Below, piece after piece: positions 25,940-35,265 of a DNA stretch of 64,000 bases (its first letter is position 1; each line of letters starts with the position of its first letter). Location: NCBI GenBank assembly GCA_035306605.1, contig DATGNR010000047.1; one strand, 5' to 3'. A model generated the notes under the pieces. It searched no databases. It was not told the origin of the DNA and worked only from the letters and a program-made list of their open reading frames with translations. Source of the DNA: Xanthomarina sp035306605 (GTDB lineage: Bacteria > Bacteroidota > Bacteroidia > Flavobacteriales > Flavobacteriaceae). The position numbers and the translations under genes were made by a program.

Positions 25940-27711
25940 TGAATAAAACAGTCAATATAAACTTAGCAGGTATCTTTTTCCATATAGATGAAGATGCATA
26001 CTTAAAACTGCAGCGCTATCTTGAGGCTATAAAACGTTCATTTACCGACTCTCAAGGACGCGATGAAATTATTGCTGATATTGAAGCAAGAATTTCTGAA
26101 CTTTTTACTGAGCGCATTAAACATGATAAGCAGGTTATTGGTATCAAAGAAGTTGACGAAGTAATAAGCATCATGGGACAACCTGAAGATTACCTGGTGG
26201 ATGATGAAATTTTTGAAGACGAACCAAGATCCACTTACCAAAGTCGACCTTATGGATCTTCTAAAAAATTATTTAGAGATACTGACAACTCCTACATAGG
26301 TGGCGTATCGTCTGGGCTTGGACATTATTTGGGAATTGATGCCCTTTGGGTTCGTTTATTATGGATTTTATTAGCTATTGGATCTGGTGGAACTTTCATA
26401 TTTATATACATACTTTTCTGGATTTTAGTTCCTGAAGCTCTTACAACAGCCGACAAACTAACCATGACAGGAGAGCCTGTAAATATCAGTAACATTGAAA
26501 AAAAAATTAAAGATGGATTTGAAAATGTAACACAAACCGTTTCGGATACTGTAAAAAACATAGACGTTGCTAAACAAAGCAACAAAATTAAATCAAGTTC
26601 GAAATCGTTTTTTGACACGTTAGGAGAAGTGATTATGTTCTTTTTAAACATTATCGCCAAATTTATAGGAGTAATACTAATAATCATTGGAGCCTCTACA
26701 CTAATCGGATTAATTATTGGTTTTTTAACCGTTGGAGTGGCAGACATAATTATGGTTCCAGGATTCGACTTTATCGATGCAGCCAACGCAGCAAACACAC
26801 CTGTATGGCTAATGTCGTTATTGATATTTTTTTCCATAGGAATTCCATTCTTCTTTGTGTTCTATTTAGGCTTAAAGATTTTAATAAACAACTTAAAGTC
26901 CATAGGGAACATTGCTAAATTCTCGCTGTTAGGAATTTGGATTTTAGCCATAATAAGTCTAATAGTAATTGGTGTAAAACAAGCTAGTGAACATGCTTTT
27001 GATGCCAATATATCTGAAAAGGTAGAATTAAATATTACCGCAAATGACACCTTGAAAATAAAGATGTATGGAAATGACTCATACAAGAAACATATTAGAA
27101 GAAATACAGGTTTTGAATTAGTTTATAATGAAGCGGATGAGAAAATTATTTTTTCTTCGGATGTACGACTCATTGTAAGATCAACTAAAGATAGCTTAGC
27201 ATCAATTAACATTCAAAAAAGTGCTGAAGGGAGTAGTTATAAACAAGCAAAAGAACGCGCCAAGAACATAAATTACAACTTCAATTTACGAAATAACGTA
27301 TTGATGTTAAATTCTTATTTAACAACCGACTTTCAAAATAAATTTAGCGATCAGGAAGTTGAAATAATACTATATCTACCGGAAGGCACAAGCTTAATAG
27401 CTGATGAAAACACCTCAAGTTTTCATAGTAACACAAGTAGTTATAACGACATTTTGGATCACGGCATGGAAGGTTATTTATTAAAAATAATGGATAATTC
27501 TATTTATTGTGAAGACTGTCCTAGCGAATTTAATATAGATATTGATGTTAACGACAAAAAATCGCGAGTTAAAATAAACAATGAAGGTGTAAACATTAAA
27601 TCGAATGAATCTAGTTTGGAAATTAACGAAAACGGAGTAAAAGCCGAAAGTGAAACAGTTAGAGTAGATATTGACGAAAATGGCATAAACATAAGCACAG
27701 AAGGAAACTAA
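25939..27711 (+). CDS. PspC-domain membrane protein
   Basis: A 590-residue protein. The N-terminus (about 1-95) is a cytoplasmic regulatory segment (INLAGIFFHIDEDAYLKLQR, VIGIKEVDEVISIMGQPEDY). A PspC domain follows at about 108-170 (KLFRDTDNSYIGGVSSGLGH, YLGIDALWVRLLWILLAI), then three to four further helices at about 225-335 and a large C-terminal extracytoplasmic region (370-590) of beta-strands rich in Asn/Asp. It forms a cassette with PadR and the GIN-domain lipoprotein, widespread in Bacteroidota and presumed to respond to envelope stress. Confidence 0.9.
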   Translation: MNKTVNINLAGIFFHIDEDAYLKLQRYLEAIKRSFTDSQGRDEIIADIEARISELFTERIKHDKQVIGIKEVDEVISIMGQPEDYLVDDEIFEDEPRSTYQSRPYGSSKKLFRDTDNSYIGGVSSGLGHYLGIDALWVRLLWILLAIGSGGTFIFIYILFWILVPEALTTADKLTMTGEPVNISNIEKKIKDGFENVTQTVSDTVKNIDVAKQSNKIKSSSKSFFDTLGEVIMFFLNIIAKFIGVILIIIGASTLIGLIIGFLTVGVADIIMVPGFDFIDAANAANTPVWLMSLLIFFSIGIPFFFVFYLGLKILINNLKSIGNIAKFSLLGIWILAIISLIVIGVKQASEHAFDANISEKVELNITANDTLKIKMYGNDSYKKHIRRNTGFELVYNEADEKIIFSSDVRLIVRSTKDSLASINIQKSAEGSSYKQAKERAKNINYNFNLRNNVLMLNSYLTTDFQNKFSDQEVEIILYLPEGTSLIADENTSSFHSNTSSYNDILDHGMEGYLLKIMDNSIYCEDCPSEFNIDIDVNDKKSRVKINNEGVNIKSNESSLEINENGVKAESETVRVDIDENGINISTEGN

Positions 27712-27847
27712 TCAATTCATCTGTAAAAAATAACAATTCAGAAATATTAAATTTATTAACAGCTAATAAAACACAATCTTTACATCACACATCATCCTTC
27801 CAACAAGGAATAACAGCTTTAGCGGATACATCAAAAAACGAACAATT

Positions 27848-28576
27848 ATGAACACACTAACAAAAGTATTAGCTTCTATTATTCTTGCCATCGTAATGAT
27901 GTCATGCAATTTCACCGGAAAATTTGGTACAGGAATCAATGGTAACGGAAACGTTATAACAAAAGAAAGAGCAATAAAGGAATCTTTTAATTCGGTAAAA
28001 ATAAGTCGTGGATTAGAGTTACAGCTTACTCAAGGTGACACTGAAAGCTTAAAGGTTGAAGCAGATGAAAACCTTCACGATATTATTACCACCACAGTTG
28101 AAAATAAGGTTCTAACAATATCAACTACAGATAACATTGGAGAGTCCACTGCACAGAAAATTTTGTTGAGTTTCAAAAATATAATCTCAATTAAAGCAAC
28201 AAGCGGCAGTGAGGTTTATTCTACAAACACCATTCAGGTAGAAGATTTAAAACTTGATACAACCAGTGGCAGCGACTTGGAATTAAGCATAAATGCAACT
28301 TCGATTTCTTGTCATTCTACGAGCGGCAGTAATATTGAGTTAAAGGGGAAAGCAGAAGTTTTTATTGCTGAAGCATCTAGTGGAAGCTCTATTGAGGCTG
28401 AAAACCTAATAGCCAAAAATGCTCAAGTAAAATCATCTAGTGGCGCTAACATTGTTGTTAATGCTATTGAGAAACTTACTGCAAAAGCGTCTAGTGGTGG
28501 AGATGTTAAATATATTGGAAATCCCGAAGTTATTGAAAAAAGCGATGGTGTTTCAGGTTCTATAAAAAGAGAATAG
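27848..28576 (+). CDS. GIN-domain (DUF2807) lipoprotein
   Basis: A 242-residue lipoprotein (MMSC, Cys20). The head GIN domain at about 30-240 is a right-handed beta-helix with the repeated phrase T/S-SG-S/G: SIKATSGSEVYS, DTTSGSDLELS, HSTSGSNIELKG, EASSGSSIEAEN, KSSSGANIVV, KASSGGDVKY. It begins GNGNVITKERAIKESFNSVK as most members do. Third member of the PadR-PspC-GIN cassette. Confidence 0.93.
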   Translation: MNTLTKVLASIILAIVMMSCNFTGKFGTGINGNGNVITKERAIKESFNSVKISRGLELQLTQGDTESLKVEADENLHDIITTTVENKVLTISTTDNIGESTAQKILLSFKNIISIKATSGSEVYSTNTIQVEDLKLDTTSGSDLELSINATSISCHSTSGSNIELKGKAEVFIAEASSGSSIEAENLIAKNAQVKSSSGANIVVNAIEKLTAKASSGGDVKYIGNPEVIEKSDGVSGSIKRE

Positions 28577-28602
28577 AAACCATGAATTATAACAATGTAT
28601 TA

Positions 28603-28646
28603 AAGTGCCAGTCCAATCTATTATTAGATTCGACTGGCCTTTTTAT
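28603..28646. terminator. Terminator between the GIN lipoprotein and the GNAT gene
   Basis: Long stem GCCAGTC + AATCTA (28607-28620) with TAGATT + GACTGGC (28625-28638) around a TTAT loop, then TTTTTA; A-rich on the other side, so usable by both convergent genes. Confidence 0.85.
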
Positions 28647-28650
28647 TCAA

Positions 28651-29094
28651 TTACTGTTTATTCTTTAACTTCATTTGATAAAGATCAAAGTTTTCAGCCC
28701 AATAATCTTTAATTACAAACTCTAATTCAAACCCCAACTTTTCATAAAACCTATAGGCAAGCTGCGAAGTTCTAACAACAACTGTAGCTATTTCAAAATT
28801 CCTTTTTAAATAGTTAAGTCTGTATTCGGCCAACTTTTTCCCAATACCTTTTCCTTGAAAATTAGGATCAATAATATCCCACGAAATCCTGGCTAATTTT
28901 TCTTTAGGAAAATAATTTATTCCTCCACAACCAAGAATTTGTTGATTTTCTTCAAATACAAAATAGTCTTCAACTTCATTATTTAAATAATTTTTAAAGT
29001 CGTTTTCTTCCGAATGATCAAAATATTCAGGTGTATTCCGTCTTAATAATTCAATTAATATAGAATGATCTTTTTTTGAATATTTTCTTATCAT
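28651..29094 (-). CDS. GNAT-family N-acetyltransferase
   Basis: A 147-residue acetyltransferase from ATG 29094 (IRKYSKKDHSILIELLRRN). The acetyl-CoA loop is DPNFQGKGIGKKLAEYRLNY (R/Q-x2-G-x-G/A form) and the C-terminal motif AYRFYEKLGFELEFVIKDYW is typical. The upstream ATG at 29136 would add an unlikely extension (KSCILYRNTNIINM). Substrate unknown. Confidence 0.88.
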   Translation of the reverse strand: MIRKYSKKDHSILIELLRRNTPEYFDHSEENDFKNYLNNEVEDYFVFEENQQILGCGGINYFPKEKLARISWDIIDPNFQGKGIGKKLAEYRLNYLKRNFEIATVVVRTSQLAYRFYEKLGFELEFVIKDYWAENFDLYQMKLKNKQ

Positions 29095-29182
29095 ATTGAT
29101 TATATTAGTATTTCTATACAAAATACAACTTTTCAATTCTTTTTAAGAAATAAAGTCAAGCTATTTCGAAGTTTCATAAAAC

Positions 29183-29218
29183 AAAAAATCCGAAAACTTT
29201 CATTTTCGGATTTTCAAT
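29183..29218 (-). terminator. Terminator of trxB
   Basis: Twelve-bp stem AAAATCCGAAAA (29186-29197) with TTTTCGGATTTT (29203-29214). Confidence 0.82.
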
Positions 29219-29234
29219 TATTTAGTAATTCTAA

Positions 29235-30215
29235 TTAGTTGTAGTTAGACGTTGACACTTCAAAAGTAGAATCTTTTGAAGCCAAATATCTTTCAGCATC
29301 TAAAGCTGCCATACATCCTGTTCCTGCAGCTGTAACAGCTTGTCTGTACACATTATCTGCTGCATCTCCTGAAACAAAAACACCTTCAACGTTAGTTTTA
29401 GAGGTTCCAGGAACATTAATGATGTATCCCGTTTCATCTAATTCCAAAAAGTCTTTAAAAATATCTGTATTTGGTTTGTGTCCAATGGCTACGAAAAATC
29501 CAGTTGCTGGAATAACATGCTTTTCATTAGTTTTATTATTAACCACACGCACTCCTGTAACTACTTGACCGTCTCCTAAAACCTCATCAGTTTCAGTATT
29601 ATAAAGAATTTCAATATTCTCGGTATTTTGTACACGAGCGGCCATAATTTTAGAAGCTCTAAACTCGTCACGTCTTACCAGCATAGTTACTTTTTTACAA
29701 AGTTTAGATAGGTAATGAGCTTCTTCGCAAGCAGAATCTCCTGCTCCAACAATAACAACTTCATGATTTCTATAGAAAAACCCATCGCAAACGGCACAAG
29801 CAGAAACACCTCCACCAAGTTTTAAATACTTTTGCTCAGAATCTATTCCTAAATATTTTGCAGAAGCTCCCGTTGAAATAATTACTGTTTCACAATGAAT
29901 TTCTTTAGTATCGTTTACCCAAACTTTATGCAGATCGCCAGAAAAATCCACACGAGTTACCCATCCGTCACGAACATCTGCTTCAAAACGCTCGGCTTGT
30001 TTTTTAAGCTGCATCATCATTTCTGGGCCTGTTATGCCATCTGGATATCCAGGAAAATTCTCAACTTCATTTGTTGTGGTTAATTGACCTCCAGGCTGTA
30101 GTCCTTGGTATAAAACCGGTTTCATATTAGCTCTAGCGGCGTAGATTGCTGCGGTATACCCTGCAGGTCCTGATCCTATAATCAAACACTTAACTTTCTC
30201 TATTTTTTCAGACAT
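29235..30215 (-). CDS. trxB: Thioredoxin reductase
   Basis: FAD enzyme passing electrons from NADPH to thioredoxin. From ATG 30215 the protein has 326 residues with the FAD motif CLIIGSGPAGYTAAIYAARA, the redox pair in SACAVCDGFFYRN (CAVC), the NADPH motif VIVGAGDSACEEAHYLSKLC and GVFVSGDAADNVYRQAVTAA near the end. The frame runs upstream to 30266, but the extra 17 residues have no counterpart in the family. Confidence 0.96.
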   Translation of the reverse strand: MSEKIEKVKCLIIGSGPAGYTAAIYAARANMKPVLYQGLQPGGQLTTTNEVENFPGYPDGITGPEMMMQLKKQAERFEADVRDGWVTRVDFSGDLHKVWVNDTKEIHCETVIISTGASAKYLGIDSEQKYLKLGGGVSACAVCDGFFYRNHEVVIVGAGDSACEEAHYLSKLCKKVTMLVRRDEFRASKIMAARVQNTENIEILYNTETDEVLGDGQVVTGVRVVNNKTNEKHVIPATGFFVAIGHKPNTDIFKDFLELDETGYIINVPGTSKTNVEGVFVSGDAADNVYRQAVTAAGTGCMAALDAERYLASKDSTFEVSTSNYN

Positions 30216-30375
30216 AATACACTTGTAATTTATTTGTGCAAAAATAGAGTTTTTAAAAGAAATCATCGCCCTATAACTAATTAAAAGTTACAATACATAG
30301 ATAGCTTTGTTCTATCTACTATTTTCAAACTAAAAAATATACTTACCATTTTATTAAAATTAATAATGGCATCCC

Positions 30376-30412
30376 AAAAAAAACAGACAAGCGTTTTCAA
30401 AAACGCCCATCT
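30376..30412 (-). terminator. Terminator of the small Asp-rich lipoprotein gene
   Basis: GCGTTTT/AAAACGC hairpin (30391-30406) with outer CAGA/TCTG pairs, followed on the minus strand by a run of eight T (30376-30383). Confidence 0.8.
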
Positions 30413-30465
30413 GCTCCATCGCTATTAACCAAACTAACTAATATTCTATTAGGTTTTATATTTTG

Positions 30466-30624
30466 TTAATCAATTATATCTCCAACATCATCTGCAACAT
30501 CTTCTACGGCATCACCCACATCATCTGCAACGTCTTCAATGTCATTAGATTTTTGATCTCTACAACTTGGTAATACCAAGGACATAGTGAATGAAAATAA
30601 AAATATATAAAGTAAATTTTTCAT
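30466..30624 (-). CDS. Small Asp/Val-repeat lipoprotein (52 residues)
   Basis: ATG at 30624, TAA at 30466-30468. The leader NLLYIFLFSFTMSLVLPSC ends in a lipobox (Cys21). The mature part is almost only a repeat of DVADDVGDAVEDVADDVGD, a highly acidic heptad-like stretch. Such tiny acidic lipoproteins are found near stress genes in flavobacteria. It sits just downstream of the DUF1328 gene on the same strand and has its own strong terminator. Function unknown. Confidence 0.75.
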   Translation of the reverse strand: MKNLLYIFLFSFTMSLVLPSCRDQKSNDIEDVADDVGDAVEDVADDVGDIID

Positions 30625-30650
30625 GATAATAAATTTAAATGGTTGATGAT

Positions 30651-30812
30651 TTACAATTTTTTACGCCCCATTAATAGTGAAATGATAAATAACACTAGAA
30701 ATATAAAAAATAAGATTTTAGCAATTCCTGTAGCTGCTCCGGCAATTCCTCCAAAGCCTAAAACTCCAGCTATTATAGCCACTACAATAAATATGATTGT
30801 CCAACGTAACAT
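30651..30812 (-). CDS. DUF1328 small membrane protein (53 residues)
   Basis: ATG at 30812, TAA at 30651. The sequence LRWTIIFIVVAIIAGVLGFG followed by GIAGAATGIAKILFFIFLV and GRKKL is the DUF1328/YtjA family of two-helix proteins, frequently induced by stress. It lies between the Asp-rich lipoprotein gene (26 bp downstream) and the AraC gene at 30946. Confidence 0.9.
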   Translation of the reverse strand: MLRWTIIFIVVAIIAGVLGFGGIAGAATGIAKILFFIFLVLFIISLLMGRKKL

Positions 30813-30945
30813 AATTTAATTTTTTAAGGGTTAAAATTTGAGATTTTGTTTATCAAACCTCTACACTACAAATATCGAGATTTGTTTTAGGCATGTTTTG
30901 CTTTATTGAATTAACCTTTAACTCAAATGCCCATCAATTAACGCA

Positions 30946-31974
30946 TTAAGCGTAAACACTTATACCATTTTGAGCAAACTTGTAGTCTTTAGGACTACAG
31001 TTATATTTTTCTTTAAAAATTTTAGAAAAATAACTTCTACTTGTTAAACCTATGGAGTAAACTACTTCTGAAATATTCATATCGGTGTTTTTTATCAACT
31101 CTTCTGCTTTTTTTATACGAACCTCTCTAACATATTCAGTAACAGTATGACCATACATTAATCTAAATCCTTCTTGAAGTTTTGATGGTGAAAGGCCAAA
31201 TTGATCATATAATTGGTTGATGGTAATTTGATTTTCGTAGTCTGTATTAATATATCTTGACACTTCTTGAATGGTTTCAATTTCTCTTTTATTTAATGAA
31301 CCTGATTCTTGTTGTGGATTTTTAAGATCGTCGGCATGTTGTTGAATTTCTAAAGCCAAAATAACATGAACTAATCCTTGGATTAAAAGACTTCTTACAA
31401 TACCTTTTTGTGTAATAGCATTTAATTGTTCAATTTTTTCTGCTATCTGTAGATTATTAGAGCCTATGTAAACATAGTTTTCAGAGTTATTTTGAGTGAA
31501 AAATGTTTCTCTTAATTTTCCAATTAAATCATGGTTCCCAGAAACACCTACTCTATCAGAAGTTTGAACCGTAATTAGAGTAGTTTGCAACTGTTCATCT
31601 TTAGTGAAATACAATATATGTTGTTTGTTTTTCTTACAAGTTAAAATCCCTGTTTGGTAACTTTCTAAATTGTGCTTTTCCTTATTTAAACCAAAGCTAT
31701 GACTAATACTTCCTTTTGAACAATAGGTAAAGTAAATAGGACTTTTGTCTTGAATATTAATAGCCAACTTTAAATTATGATAAAAAAGCATATCGAATTC
31801 AAGATAGGAAATACCTCCTTTTAAAGTCATACCTTTAATTTTTCCCTTCCCTATTCTATTGTCTATCTCCAAGGAATATTCATCTAAATCTTTTAAAATT
31901 TTGCCACCAAAATTAGCTTTTAACTGTTCTAACATGGCTTTAATAGTACTGGAGTTAAGATGTGTGATTTTCAT
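30946..31974 (-). CDS. AraC-family transcriptional regulator
   Basis: A 342-residue regulator. The N-terminal part (about 1-220) has a cupin-like sensor region without a recognised ligand; the C-terminal domain (about 240-335) has two helix-turn-helices: TINQLYDQFGLSPSKLQEGF and MNISEVVYSIGLTSRSYFSK with FKEKYNCSPKDYKF. It precedes the DUF1328 and Asp-rich lipoprotein genes on the same strand, which are plausible targets. Confidence 0.92.
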   Translation of the reverse strand: MKITHLNSSTIKAMLEQLKANFGGKILKDLDEYSLEIDNRIGKGKIKGMTLKGGISYLEFDMLFYHNLKLAINIQDKSPIYFTYCSKGSISHSFGLNKEKHNLESYQTGILTCKKNKQHILYFTKDEQLQTTLITVQTSDRVGVSGNHDLIGKLRETFFTQNNSENYVYIGSNNLQIAEKIEQLNAITQKGIVRSLLIQGLVHVILALEIQQHADDLKNPQQESGSLNKREIETIQEVSRYINTDYENQITINQLYDQFGLSPSKLQEGFRLMYGHTVTEYVREVRIKKAEELIKNTDMNISEVVYSIGLTSRSYFSKIFKEKYNCSPKDYKFAQNGISVYA

Positions 31975-32212
31975 AGTATTTGCCTTTATAAATTAACGCT
32001 TGGTCAACTTGATTATAAAGGTCGTAACACTACCATGATAATTCATTACACAATTTTTGTATTATGTTATAGAACTATTGTTTTTGAAGCAAAAAGCTGA
32101 TAAATAACTCTAAAAACAAAGCTTACTTTATTTAACAATCCAATAATCCTTAGAGTTTTATTAAAAGTAGAAGATGATATTTTAATGCTTAAGTAAAAAC
32201 AAAAAGAAGAGG

Positions 32213-34795
32213 TTAAACAGGTAATAAAACCACAAATTGTGCACCTTCACCTAGTTTTGAAGTTGCATAAATAAAACCATTATGATTTTCTACAATTTTT
32301 TTACATATAGCTAAACCTATTCCCGTTCCTGTATATTCGGTTCTTTGGTGTAGGCGTTGGAAAACTTCGAATATTTTTTGAGCATGTTGGTTGTCGAATC
32401 CTATACCATTATCTGTAACCGTAATTTTATAATAATACGTATGGGTTTTTATATTGTTTAAAGGCAAACCAGATGCTGGTATTTTTTCTGATTGAATTTC
32501 AATCATAGGTTTTTCGGTAAGACTTCTATATTTAAGGGAATTTGAAATTAGATTTGAAAACAATTGTTCCATCTGAAAAAACAGGCCTTTAATTTCGGGA
32601 AGTTCACCAATTTTAATTTCAGCTTTGGCTTCAGAAATATGAGTAGTAAGGTCATCTGAAACCTTTTCGAGTACTTGGTTTAAATGTATTGTACTAAAAT
32701 TAGCTTCACTACTGTCAATTCTAGAATAGGTTAATAAATTCTGAATTAGAGATTGCATTCTACTTCCGGCATTCTTTACTTTTTCAAAATACTCTTTGCT
32801 TTTTTCTGAAAACTGACTGTCCTCCTTATCTTCTATTCTAGAAATAAAAAGTTGAATTTTTCGAAGGGGCTCTTGTAAATCGTGGCTTGCTACACGATTA
32901 AATGACTCTAATTCAGCATTACTTTGCTTGAGCTCCAAATTGCTTTTACGCAAACTTGCTTCGGCCTTTAAAGCATCCGTAACATCCTGAACCACTCCAA
33001 TCATAACTGTCTTGTCTTCTTTATTTATAAATTGTTCATTTGTTTTAAAATACTTAATAGAATCGCTTTTTGTAATTACTCGGTAGGTGTATTCCTTAGG
33101 TTGCAAGTCATCTACGGACTGCCTAAACATATTTTCTACCAAACTAAGGTCTTCAGGATGAATAAATTCTTTATATCTTTTAATTGAAGATTCGAAGCCT
33201 TTAGGCTTATAACCTAGCATATGGAAGAAATTATCGGAAATCTCTAAAGTGTCTGAATCCGTATACCAAAGAAAACTGCCTATTTTCGCCATACTTTCGG
33301 CATCAGTAAGAATAGAGTTTCTTATAATAAGTTGTTCGTTTAAATTTATTAGCTGATTTTCTTTTTGCTTTTCATCTGTAATTTCTCTCATTGTTACAGT
33401 AACGCCATCGCCTAATTTTATAGCCGTTGACCTAAACCAAAGTAACTTATCGTTTATTAGGTGTGATAACTCATAAGTTTCTGACTTGTTTTGTTCTACT
33501 GAACTTACTAGACGTTCAAAAACACCATTTTCGAAAACCTCAGGAAAAACTTGAGATAACTTTTTGTTTTTTAAATTTTCAGGTTGGTCGCCTATGAGAG
33601 GATTTATTCTATCGTTTACAAACAAAATCTCAAAATCAATAATTTCTCCTTGATCATCACGAATACTTTTGAAATTCATAATTACATGAGAAATACTTTT
33701 AAAAATATTTCCTAAAAAAGCATGATTATCTAACAATCTAAGATTCTGATCCTCTAATTCCTTTTTTAATGTTAACTGTTCTTTTCTCGCTTCTTCCTCT
33801 ACGGTTGAATTTCTTGCTGTAATTAAAATACCTTCCAATAAAGGTGTTGATACACATTGAAACCACATTTGAGATTGGTTCATAGTCATTTCAACTTCAA
33901 ACTTTACCTTTTCCTTATTCTTATAACTTACTTTAAAACTATTAAAAGTATCGCTATCTTTTAAAAACGGATAAACTTCAATAACCGTTTTACCTATTAT
34001 TTCATCGGGTTCAAGTCCGAAATAATCTCGGTTACGATCGTTTGCAAAAACTATTTGAAAATCGACAATGTTTTCAGAGGCATCAAATATTGGTTCGTAA
34101 TAGTTTACTACATTATCGGTAGTTCCTACGACACTTTTTAGAAATGCTTCCGATTCTCGAAACCTGATTTTATTTTTATATATTCTTATAAATGAAATAA
34201 CAAAAACGAAAAGTGCAAAAACTCCTAAAAGCAATAAAGTTATAGGTGCTAATGATTTATATGAATTGTAAACAGCTTTTCTTTCCTCCATCAAATTTTC
34301 AACCTCATCTATCATTTCAACTGTTAGATCTCGAATATGATGAAGAGTTCCATTGATCTTCATTTTTTGTTCTTGCGAATAACCTTTAGCATGAAATTGG
34401 TTACTGTCTGCTTCCTGAAGTTGTTGGTACAATCTGTTCAATAATACATTTAAAGCCTCAACACGGTTTAATTGGCTCGGATTGTTACTGGTTAAAGTTC
34501 GTAAACTGTCTATAATAGATCTTCCTTCTTCTTGGTAATTTTTAAAAATGATACTAGCTCCATCAGTTTTTAATATGTTATTTCTAAATTCTTCAGATTC
34601 GGCTTCAGTATAATGTGTAGTTAATTTACTTATTCCGTTATATACTTGTAGTGTGTGGTTTACCGTTTCAGCAGATTCTTGCATCCGCTTAATCTGCTTA
34701 TAAGTAGTACTTGTGGAGAAAATAAGCACAGCTAAAGCAACAACTAATAAAATGATGTATGTTTTAGAAGAAGTGTATAACTGTTTAAAATTCAT
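32213..34795 (-). CDS. Membrane sensor histidine kinase with three PAS domains
   Basis: An 860-residue kinase. One helix at about 12-30, an extracytoplasmic helical sensor (about 35-180, CHASE3-like, rich in Gln/Glu), a second helix at 183-206, PAS domains at about 212-335, 355-475 and 500-615 (the last in IGSFLWYTDSDTLEISDNFF), HisKA with the phospho-acceptor in RVASHDLQEPLRKIQLFISR at about 645, and HATPase_c to the end (NLISNSLKYR, GIGLAICKKIVENHNG). The layout resembles bacteriophytochrome-type kinases without the phytochrome. It is followed on the same strand by no other gene and preceded by a stand-alone receiver (14 bp). Confidence 0.92.
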   Translation of the reverse strand: MNFKQLYTSSKTYIILLVVALAVLIFSTSTTYKQIKRMQESAETVNHTLQVYNGISKLTTHYTEAESEEFRNNILKTDGASIIFKNYQEEGRSIIDSLRTLTSNNPSQLNRVEALNVLLNRLYQQLQEADSNQFHAKGYSQEQKMKINGTLHHIRDLTVEMIDEVENLMEERKAVYNSYKSLAPITLLLLGVFALFVFVISFIRIYKNKIRFRESEAFLKSVVGTTDNVVNYYEPIFDASENIVDFQIVFANDRNRDYFGLEPDEIIGKTVIEVYPFLKDSDTFNSFKVSYKNKEKVKFEVEMTMNQSQMWFQCVSTPLLEGILITARNSTVEEEARKEQLTLKKELEDQNLRLLDNHAFLGNIFKSISHVIMNFKSIRDDQGEIIDFEILFVNDRINPLIGDQPENLKNKKLSQVFPEVFENGVFERLVSSVEQNKSETYELSHLINDKLLWFRSTAIKLGDGVTVTMREITDEKQKENQLINLNEQLIIRNSILTDAESMAKIGSFLWYTDSDTLEISDNFFHMLGYKPKGFESSIKRYKEFIHPEDLSLVENMFRQSVDDLQPKEYTYRVITKSDSIKYFKTNEQFINKEDKTVMIGVVQDVTDALKAEASLRKSNLELKQSNAELESFNRVASHDLQEPLRKIQLFISRIEDKEDSQFSEKSKEYFEKVKNAGSRMQSLIQNLLTYSRIDSSEANFSTIHLNQVLEKVSDDLTTHISEAKAEIKIGELPEIKGLFFQMEQLFSNLISNSLKYRSLTEKPMIEIQSEKIPASGLPLNNIKTHTYYYKITVTDNGIGFDNQHAQKIFEVFQRLHQRTEYTGTGIGLAICKKIVENHNGFIYATSKLGEGAQFVVLLPV

Positions 34796-34809
34796 AGTAA
34801 CTTAAAGCT

Positions 34810-35256
34810 TTAAATACGGAAAAGAAAGGTCTCTTTATTTAAATTGGAATTATGGTACTGCCAATTTAGTTGTAAAACTTTCTCAACCACTTCACGCAAT
34901 TTACTAAAGCTATTGGGCTTATTTACATAAATATTTGCCCCGTTTGAAAATGTGTCTTCTATGTCTTTTTCCGAAGATGAAGTGGAGTATATAGCCACAC
35001 ACAAGTCCTTAAGTTTGGGGTTACTTCTAATTTCCAACAAACACTGTTGCCCGTTTTTTATGGGCATATTAAGATCTAAAAACACCAGACTAGGCAAAAT
35101 AACATTGGGTAAATTAAGGTAATCCATCAACTCCTGTCCATGATTAAAAAGGGAGAGTTTTGTTCTTATATCTAAACCTTCTAATGCTTCGCCAAACAAA
35201 ATTCTATCATCCTCATCATCGTCTGCTAAAGCTATATTTAATAAAATATCACTCAT
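34810..35256 (-). CDS. Stand-alone response regulator receiver
   Basis: A 148-residue single-domain receiver of the Rcp1 type, without output domain. It starts ILLNIALADDDEDDRILFGE, has the phospho-acceptor Asp in SLVFLDLNMPIKNGQQ, Thr/Ser in IYSTSSSEKD and the Lys in YVNKPNSFS. It starts 14 bp upstream of the PAS kinase gene and is surely its partner; a preceding AraC gene (9 bp away) completes the operon. Confidence 0.93.
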   Translation of the reverse strand: MSDILLNIALADDDEDDRILFGEALEGLDIRTKLSLFNHGQELMDYLNLPNVILPSLVFLDLNMPIKNGQQCLLEIRSNPKLKDLCVAIYSTSSSEKDIEDTFSNGANIYVNKPNSFSKLREVVEKVLQLNWQYHNSNLNKETFLFRI

Positions 35257-35265
35257 TTAGTAAAC

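Noticed and set aside
26325..26837. Open frame on the minus strand opposite the PspC gene
   Set aside because: No start context or domain; PspC domain is unambiguous on the plus strand.
28200..28520. Regular TCTAGTGG/ACGAGCGGCAGT-type repeats, considered as a DNA repeat array or CRISPR
   Set aside because: They encode the periodic T/S-SG-S rungs of the GIN-domain beta-helix and diverge at wobble positions; no CRISPR array or cas gene is present in the window.
32035..32046. ATGATAATTCAT palindrome upstream of the AraC gene at 31974, considered as another FNR-like box
   Set aside because: The spacer is 4 nt rather than 6, and I see no TAnnTTTG at the 36.5-bp distance found at the other three promoters.
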